In this document: one piece after another, positions 57,901 to 64,000 of the stretch
Layout of the letters: every line of letters begins with the position of its first letter
Position numbering within the stretch: the stretch's first letter is position 1
Assembly (NCBI GenBank): GCA_947179485.1
Contig: OX359246.1
Coordinates: 21,142,001-21,206,000 of the forward strand
Reading direction: 5' to 3'
From: Allacma fusca
Taxonomy: Eukaryota > Arthropoda > Collembola > Symphypleona > Sminthuridae
DNA: 64,000 nucleotides
Program-made: the position numbers and the translations under genes
Notes under the pieces: model-generated
The model's input: the letters and a program-made list of their open reading frames with translations, nothing else
Database searches by the model: none
What the model was told of the DNA's origin: nothing

Positions 57901-58638
57901 CATGCCATTTTATTCAAGCTAGATCTCAACAGTGATAGCAAGAGTCTCAAGGTTGTTGGAGGTACGTATGTATTTATGTACATACATATCAGACCAAAAT
58001 AAGTAGCGAGCTTGGGAGAAACTCAGACTCTTGAGCGAAAGTGAGAAAAAGCGGAGGAGGAAGCTTTGGTGATTTCATTGTTTGTTGTCAGACTTATCTA
58101 CATATATCGTAATTCATTTTTAAGATATTTCAAAAATGCTGAACTTGTAGGAGTTATTCAGACAACTTTTCTTCCACTTGTTCCCTAAGCCTGTACTTTA
58201 ATATTAGGGTGAGTAAAATATCTTTGAAACTAAGATTTTCAGATTTTGGTGTCAAATAGATATTTACTCTGCTCCGCCTTTAGGACTCGACAAATGTCTC
58301 CATGCTTTGTAAATACACCCTAGAATGTTGACGTGCCCTTTATAATGTTGACTCACCCCACTGAATGCAGTAGTTTAATTCCCATTCCTTTATAGTTTTC
58401 CCAGTAATCTTAGAATCAGATCCACAAAATTTCCCCAGGTTCACTCTATAGTTATCTACTCCTAAATTTCAAAAAAGAAAACCAGAGTAAAATTAATTAC
58501 GTATCCCAGAAAATATGTGCATGTAACACATGTGCTATTCTTTCATGCCTCATACCTCAAATATATGACCTTAATTACGTCCTTGTGTTTGTAATCCTAT
58601 CCTGATGATATTAATCCAAAAAATAAAGTACAGAAAAC
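54946..58638. other. Intergenic, no supported gene
   Basis: ORFs at 55183-55493 and 56539-56739 show no domain and no convincing splice structure. AT-rich with small palindromes; nothing else recognised. Confidence 0.5.
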
Positions 58639-59134
58639 TCATTCCGTCCAGTGAGATACTCCTAGGTCCCGTAAATATTTGTAAGGCGAAGCACAAAGAA
58701 ATCCTTTTCCTCTCCGATTCTCTGACTGTCATTGACGTCATAGGAGTAGACTTTTTGTTGTACCCCACAGAACGAAACACACAATGTTTCTATCTTTGTA
58801 GTATACCAATTTTACTTTCTTGTTTTGTATGTCTTTTCCAGTCCACGCACAGTACGTACATACATACATACATAGTGGCATGCTATTTAATGTACTTACT
58901 TCTAACACCTTTTCAATTCGAAAAGTCAGAGCTTTGAGGAAGTCGAAATCGAACCATAGGGGTTTTCTCGTGTGAACTGTAAATGCGTGCACCGTCATCC
59001 CTCCGTTTCTTAGTTTCAAACAGAAATTGACATTCGAGTCCAAAAATAACTCGAATTCTGCTAGCATCTTCAAACTAAACAATTCTAGACAGGTGTCAAT
59101 TTCCAAGAAGAAACAAGTGAAGGTATTGATGTTC
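58639..59134 (-). CDS. Candidate two-exon gene fragment, unknown function
   Basis: The upstream exon (about 59134-58900) is open for 78 codons. It includes FELFLDSNVNFCLKLRNGG, MTVHAFTVHTRKPLWFDFDF and LKALTFRIEKVLE, ending at a consensus donor GTAAGT. After a 174-nt intron, an acceptor TCAATGACAG opens a phase-0 exon (58725-58639) reading SENRRGKGFLCASPYKYLRD then LGVSHWTE and a stop. The composition is balanced and contains tryptophans and aromatic residues more in keeping with coding than with random AT-rich sequence. No family is recognised. The start exon was not found. The opposite strand also has an ORF, so this stays tentative. Confidence 0.36.
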
Positions 59135-62100
59135 CTAACGCATGATTATTTGTTTGAGAGATTTGTCTGAAGGTGTCAAAAGCAAGGGCAAGTTTTCAGA
59201 TGGAAAAATCTTTTGAATTTTTGGTTTGTATTCAAATATGAAATATATAATTACAGAAATGTGTATGCGTAAAATGTCAAATATCACAAATAAAACAAAA
59301 GGTACGGACATTCTGTGATTTAGGATTTCCTCTGGATCTAAAAGACATCCTCATGACTTGTTCAAAAACAAGTTAATTACTGTGTTTTAGCAGCAGATTG
59401 AAATCGGAAGAGAGTTGGAGCTCCTGAGCGTCTTGTAATAGAGATCTCTAATGGATACAATTGTGCACTGAGAGGGAAACTTTAGTGATAATTAGTGCAA
59501 ACGCAAAAAGAGATTAGATTAGCAACAAACATCCAGATGTTTAGTGGCCTTCAATTCTAGTATCATCTCTTGATCCCTTGATTACTACAAAGGACGAAGA
59601 TTGCTTTGATGTTCTTTAATCATGAAAAGCTGGCGATGATTTCTATCACGAAGAACACTTTCATCGTTTCCATCGGGCATAGATTAAGTTGCTTGTACGG
59701 GATAGGCTACAGATTTGTCCTGAAATATTCTTAGCAGTTGCATTCCTCAAAGTGGGAGAAGAAATTCCCAAGAAACATTCCCGCAATGTAAGAGCACTCC
59801 TCAAGAATTAGGAAAGCCCTTGAACCAATTCCTTCAATTTAACACCAAATCGTACCTCGTGACAGGAAACCAATAAATATTAATATTCTGGGGAAGCATG
59901 TTTCCGTAAACATTTATGATCATACGCAGAGACGATGCTTGTAATAAACTAATGACAGGAATCCCATACAACAGAACGAAAGTAGTAAATAAATCCTTTC
60001 TCTCTGTATTATTGTGTTCACATTCGCTCTACAGCCTTTGAGGAAAGGAAGTCTCGTGTGCAGATTGATTAATTATCTGTAATCCAGTTCACTTTGAATT
60101 GAAATCCTACAAGTGTACTTGGGTTCGTGTGAAGAAATTTGCTCTTGTAAGGAGGAAAAATAGCATTGTGGTACAGCGGCAAGCCTCCAAATATTCATTA
60201 GAGAAAACTCATTAACAGCTGAAAATGTATACAAATAAAATCACCTGCACCGCTTTTTCAACAATCTCGAACACCGACTGATCTTTAAGAATGAAATCAG
60301 TCATCATTTTACAAATGCATGATTGCAGGTAAATCCTGTACATAGAGATAAGTTACGAGGAGGAAATTGTTACCTTTTTTTTTGTTACAGTGCATACTGA
60401 GGCTGAAGATTCAAAATGTAATATGTGTGCATGCTTTTGTACAGCACTTATCATATTTTGCCCCTTCAGCGACAATATACCCTCAGAGCATATTAATAGC
60501 ATATATCTATAGCATGTTAAGTATAAGAGCATTTGTCCTTTGGTAGAAAGAATCTGTAATAGATGTTCGTTTAGCGTGTTAATATTGCTTATATTTTCAA
60601 AATAGTAGTCACCACAGGCTCTCTTTAATTTTCTTTATAAATGGAAAAAATATTATGGACTTACTGTCAATTTAAATTAGGATATTAAATTATATCCTTT
60701 CCCATGTACTCCTTTATGGAAGGAGTGCACTTGGAGCCTGTAGTTATAAAAATTAAATTTACTTTCCTTTCGTAAATGTGCACATATTCTGTTTTCATAT
60801 GGATTTTTTATGTACAAAAAGTAGAAAGGATTTTGTAATCAATTGTAATGCACCACTGCACTGTCCCGCCTTGATCAATCACGTTGTCTCAACCTTCTGG
60901 TATTCGAATTTATCTGCTGTCAAGCCAAAGCCTGTGGCTTTTACACGTGAGAATGTCAACATGTGAGCCTTAGAATTGGAAATCTTACAAATGATTTGTG
61001 TTCTACAACAAACGTTTTTTAATGTATGTCGCAAGGACAATTCCATTTTGTAATATCTAAAGTTTTGACTTGTTGAAGTTGAATTGATTTTCTTTCGGTA
61101 CTATTAAAAATACAATAAATTCAATAAATCAAAGTTTCTACAAACTTTTGAAATAGAAATATTTATATCCCAGCCACCAATGACACATGTTATTGGCACA
61201 TAGTGTTTCTTGTAGTAAGTATTTACCAACAGATACATAAATCTACACGGAAATAGTCTTAATCTCAATCGCCCGTTATAGTCTCACCATCAAATTTATC
61301 ATTAAAATTAGACCCACCCTTGCTATTTTTAATAGGGAATAAATTACCTAGGAATTATATTGACCTAGGCCAGTCCTGACACTTGTAATTACCTTTGGCA
61401 AGTAAGGTACTTTAAATTAATTTTCCTTTCCGGAAAGCAAATTCTCCTTCCCCATATTTGCTTAATTCGTATTTGAATTTTCATAATTTAAATTTTTTCG
61501 GGAATTTAGTTCACAAGTAATTATACAATTATAATTACTACTGTACGTAATACTAACAAAATAAAATTCTAAGTGAAGTTCATAAATCATCCGAGAATAT
61601 TTGTGGGTTGGATGCCTCATATAGCAGAATTGAATCAGCCACTTATGCTCATTTAATTTTCATCCAGCTGCTAAACAAATCAGTGGTACAGGAATTTGGG
61701 CTTGACGAATGCTCTTGGGCCCAAGTAATAAATAAATAATCCCAAATGATAAACTTCGGACGCACTTCCCTACTTCAGCCACATACTTTATCAAGATTCA
61801 GAGAGTACTCCGAAACTTCCCTGCAAATAGTTGCTGGTTACCCCGGGGGTTTCCAACAGTTCGTTAATGGCTCAGCTCATTAATTATAATACAGTAATTG
61901 AATACTTACGATCCATGGACTTGTGAATCTACTCGGACTCCCCGATTAATTAAGCAACTCAAAGCGCATGTAAGAATTAAAAACTGAAATTATACAAACA
62001 TATATAAATTTAAACATATAGTGCCTACGTAAATCATAGGGGTTTCATTTACAGTAGAACCATATTCATTCTCTGAAAACTGTCCTTAATTAATGGTCCT

Positions 62101-64000
62101 TGTTGAAGCCTGACGTTGGAACGACGTAGGAACAAATCCTCTAAAATTACCGAGAATCAGGGAATACAACAGATTTCTCGTACAAACTATACAGGAACTA
62201 CCCTGGATTTTGTTAGGACTTCCTTATTATTTCTCCGGAAGTAACTGCGACATTCTACAACTAATAAATATTTTCCAAGAAACAAAATGAATTGCTCATG
62301 TGAGCTCAACCGTTCGTGAGCTGAATGTTGTAGATCAAGATAGGTTTTGAAGTAGAAAGTATGAGACACGGAGATTTTTAGTCAATGACTTCGAAACATG
62401 ACTGCCATAGATGTACATACGTATAGGATCCTAAAGGTCTATTATCTTTTTATAATAAAATATATTAGTACTCTTCAAAGGAAATAATTACCCTGAATTT
62501 TCATATTCTAGTCAAAGTGTTACCTGTAATGAAAACTCCAAGTAAAAAAAAAATTAATATTCTCATAACTATGAAATTAATGTCTGATAATACAACATTG
62601 TAATTACTTTTTAGACTTAAGTTTAATTTTCTGCTGGCAATTCCCCATATATTTTTTTAATTTGGCTGAAGTTTGTAGTGTGAAAAAAATTGTTTTTCTA
62701 GAGTAACTAAAACCCGCCAGGAAACAATTTCTTCAAGTTACAATGCTAATAATTACACTTCTAATTCATATCACTTCTGCCTGTGTGATTCATTCGAAGC
62801 AATTTCCATGGGCCTGTGCTCATTGTGCTAAACAGCCAATTAGTTCATGTTACGTACACGGTTTCAAAGTTAAGTACATTTTAATGATATGTATCTACAT
62901 AAGAAAGGAATTTTATGAAGCTAATTTGAACCAGGAAATCCAGAACATTTATTGTTGGGCCGTGAGTGGAAAGTTATCTATTTGCGAGAGATGCGGATTC
63001 TTTAGAAAATCATCATATTCCAAAATGTGTAATATCAACAGTGACTTTGATACGGACATTGAGCTATGACCGAAAGCCGAGAGAAAGGACGTCAGAATAA
63101 TTGTTTGTTCAGTGTATTTACTTCTATAATTACTAAACTTGAGGTTTTTATGCGTACATGAATACCGGGAAATATTAAATAGCCTGAGATCTTGAACACT
63201 GATGAAACATGATTATGAAACGGAATTTACATATATTTTACAATACCATTGCGAGTATTCCTTTGGCACTTCAAATAATTTTCTGGTCAAGTAATTCTCC
63301 AGGGCGTTTCCTTGAGTGCTACAGGATGATCGGAAATATTTTTGCCTACCTTTTGCTCATGAAGTTACATCAACGCAAGTTCAAAATAGTCTTTCTAAAG
63401 ATGATATTACACATACACTGCGCTGTCCAATTTGAGAAACTAAAACTAAATTGTTTTGATTGAAAATGTTTTTCTGGGAATTTTTTAAAAATTGTATTTA
63501 AAATTCTGCCTTCCAAATAAAAACTTTGACTAGCTTCACTCATTTTAACACCAGTAATTACCTTTTAAATAACAGAGCAAAATGCTTGTATTTTTTTTTT
63601 CAAATCTCTCAGCAATGTCTGGGTAATGTTACACAAAACGATTTATATTAGGCTGGAGGATTAAAACATTTGTAGGCATCATGTACACAGAAAATGTTTT
63701 GAATGAAAACATGACTTACTTCTGCTGGCTTCTACAAACTCTGTAATTCCTGGAAATTCCTTTCCTTATTCTTCATATTAGCCCGGTGTTGCAGAAACTT
63801 GGGAAGTCACCTATACAGGAAAATACAAGTCAAGTAATTAAAGACAATAAGGAATAATTACAATGGGGTCAAAGACTTTGAATGTTTTTCTCCTTTGGAC
63901 TCGTTACATAAATTCTTAATCTTCTCGTTCCAAGTGACATTGAAGATAAACAATTCACTAGAATTGGCTGTATTGCTATTCAAAGAAGCGAATCCTATTT
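59135..64000. other. Intergenic, no supported gene
   Basis: No supported coding, RNA or repeat feature to the right edge. An ORF at 62743-63069 begins with a hydrophobic leader and has several cysteines (WACAHC, ICERC), but its middle is a second hydrophobic run and no splice model improves it. An ORF at 63209-63463 has no domain. Confidence 0.45.

Noticed and set aside
58852..58874. TACA-type microsatellite
   Set aside because: Ordinary short simple repeat of no apparent significance.
62743..63069. Cysteine-containing ORF with a hydrophobic start
   Set aside because: An internal hydrophobic run and lack of homology or splice structure make a secreted protein unconvincing.
1..64000. CRISPR arrays, operons, rRNA and tRNA genes
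   Set aside because: The genome is eukaryotic, and no cloverleaf-like or rRNA-like sequence was recognised by eye; a tRNA scan was not possible.

Overview
This is a window of an animal nuclear genome, very AT-rich, with spliced genes and dense mobile-element relics. A cuticle-type structural protein gene with a three-residue first exon points to an arthropod. A crustacean such as a parasitic copepod would fit the AT content and repeat load, but that is inference. No bacterial features, rRNA or tRNA were seen.

Three host genes are well supported, all on the minus strand. Positions 102-2067 hold most of a PIG-V type GPI mannosyltransferase gene; six coding exons join with consistent phases and the 3' end runs off the left edge. 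Positions 7217-8089 hold a three-exon repetitive cuticle protein gene with its own TATA box. Positions 13970-14977 hold an intact, essentially single-exon phospholipid scramblase. Several weaker gene candidates have plausible splice sites: a small secreted peptide (5045-5302, plus), a short secreted ORF (12978-13244), a neuropeptide-like precursor (22307-23222), a three-exon gene of unknown function (32444-33435) and a two-exon candidate (58639-59134). Open frames are common in the GC-richer patches, so these need transcript support. Several introns here are only about 42-44 nt.

The rest is mobile-element territory. From 16.1 to 18.9 kb lie two minus-strand LINE pieces, one a 325-bp 3' end with a perfect 14-bp target duplication. 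From 33.8 to 41.5 kb, two inverted arrays of an AATAAGGCC-type minisatellite bracket a degenerate pogo/Tigger-type transposase (plus) and a degenerate Penelope-like reverse transcriptase (minus). At 44.4-46.3 kb sit two copies of one non-autonomous hAT-type element, each with a perfect 8-bp target duplication. The first carries a nested 150-bp TA-flanked pogo-type MITE, and the second preserves the empty site. At 48.1-54.7 kb is a complete BEL/Pao LTR retrotransposon with 537-bp LTRs differing at one base, a perfect 5-bp target duplication and one uninterrupted 1826-codon gag-pol ORF, so it inserted very recently. From 54.9 kb to the right end only the 58.6-59.1 kb candidate was found.
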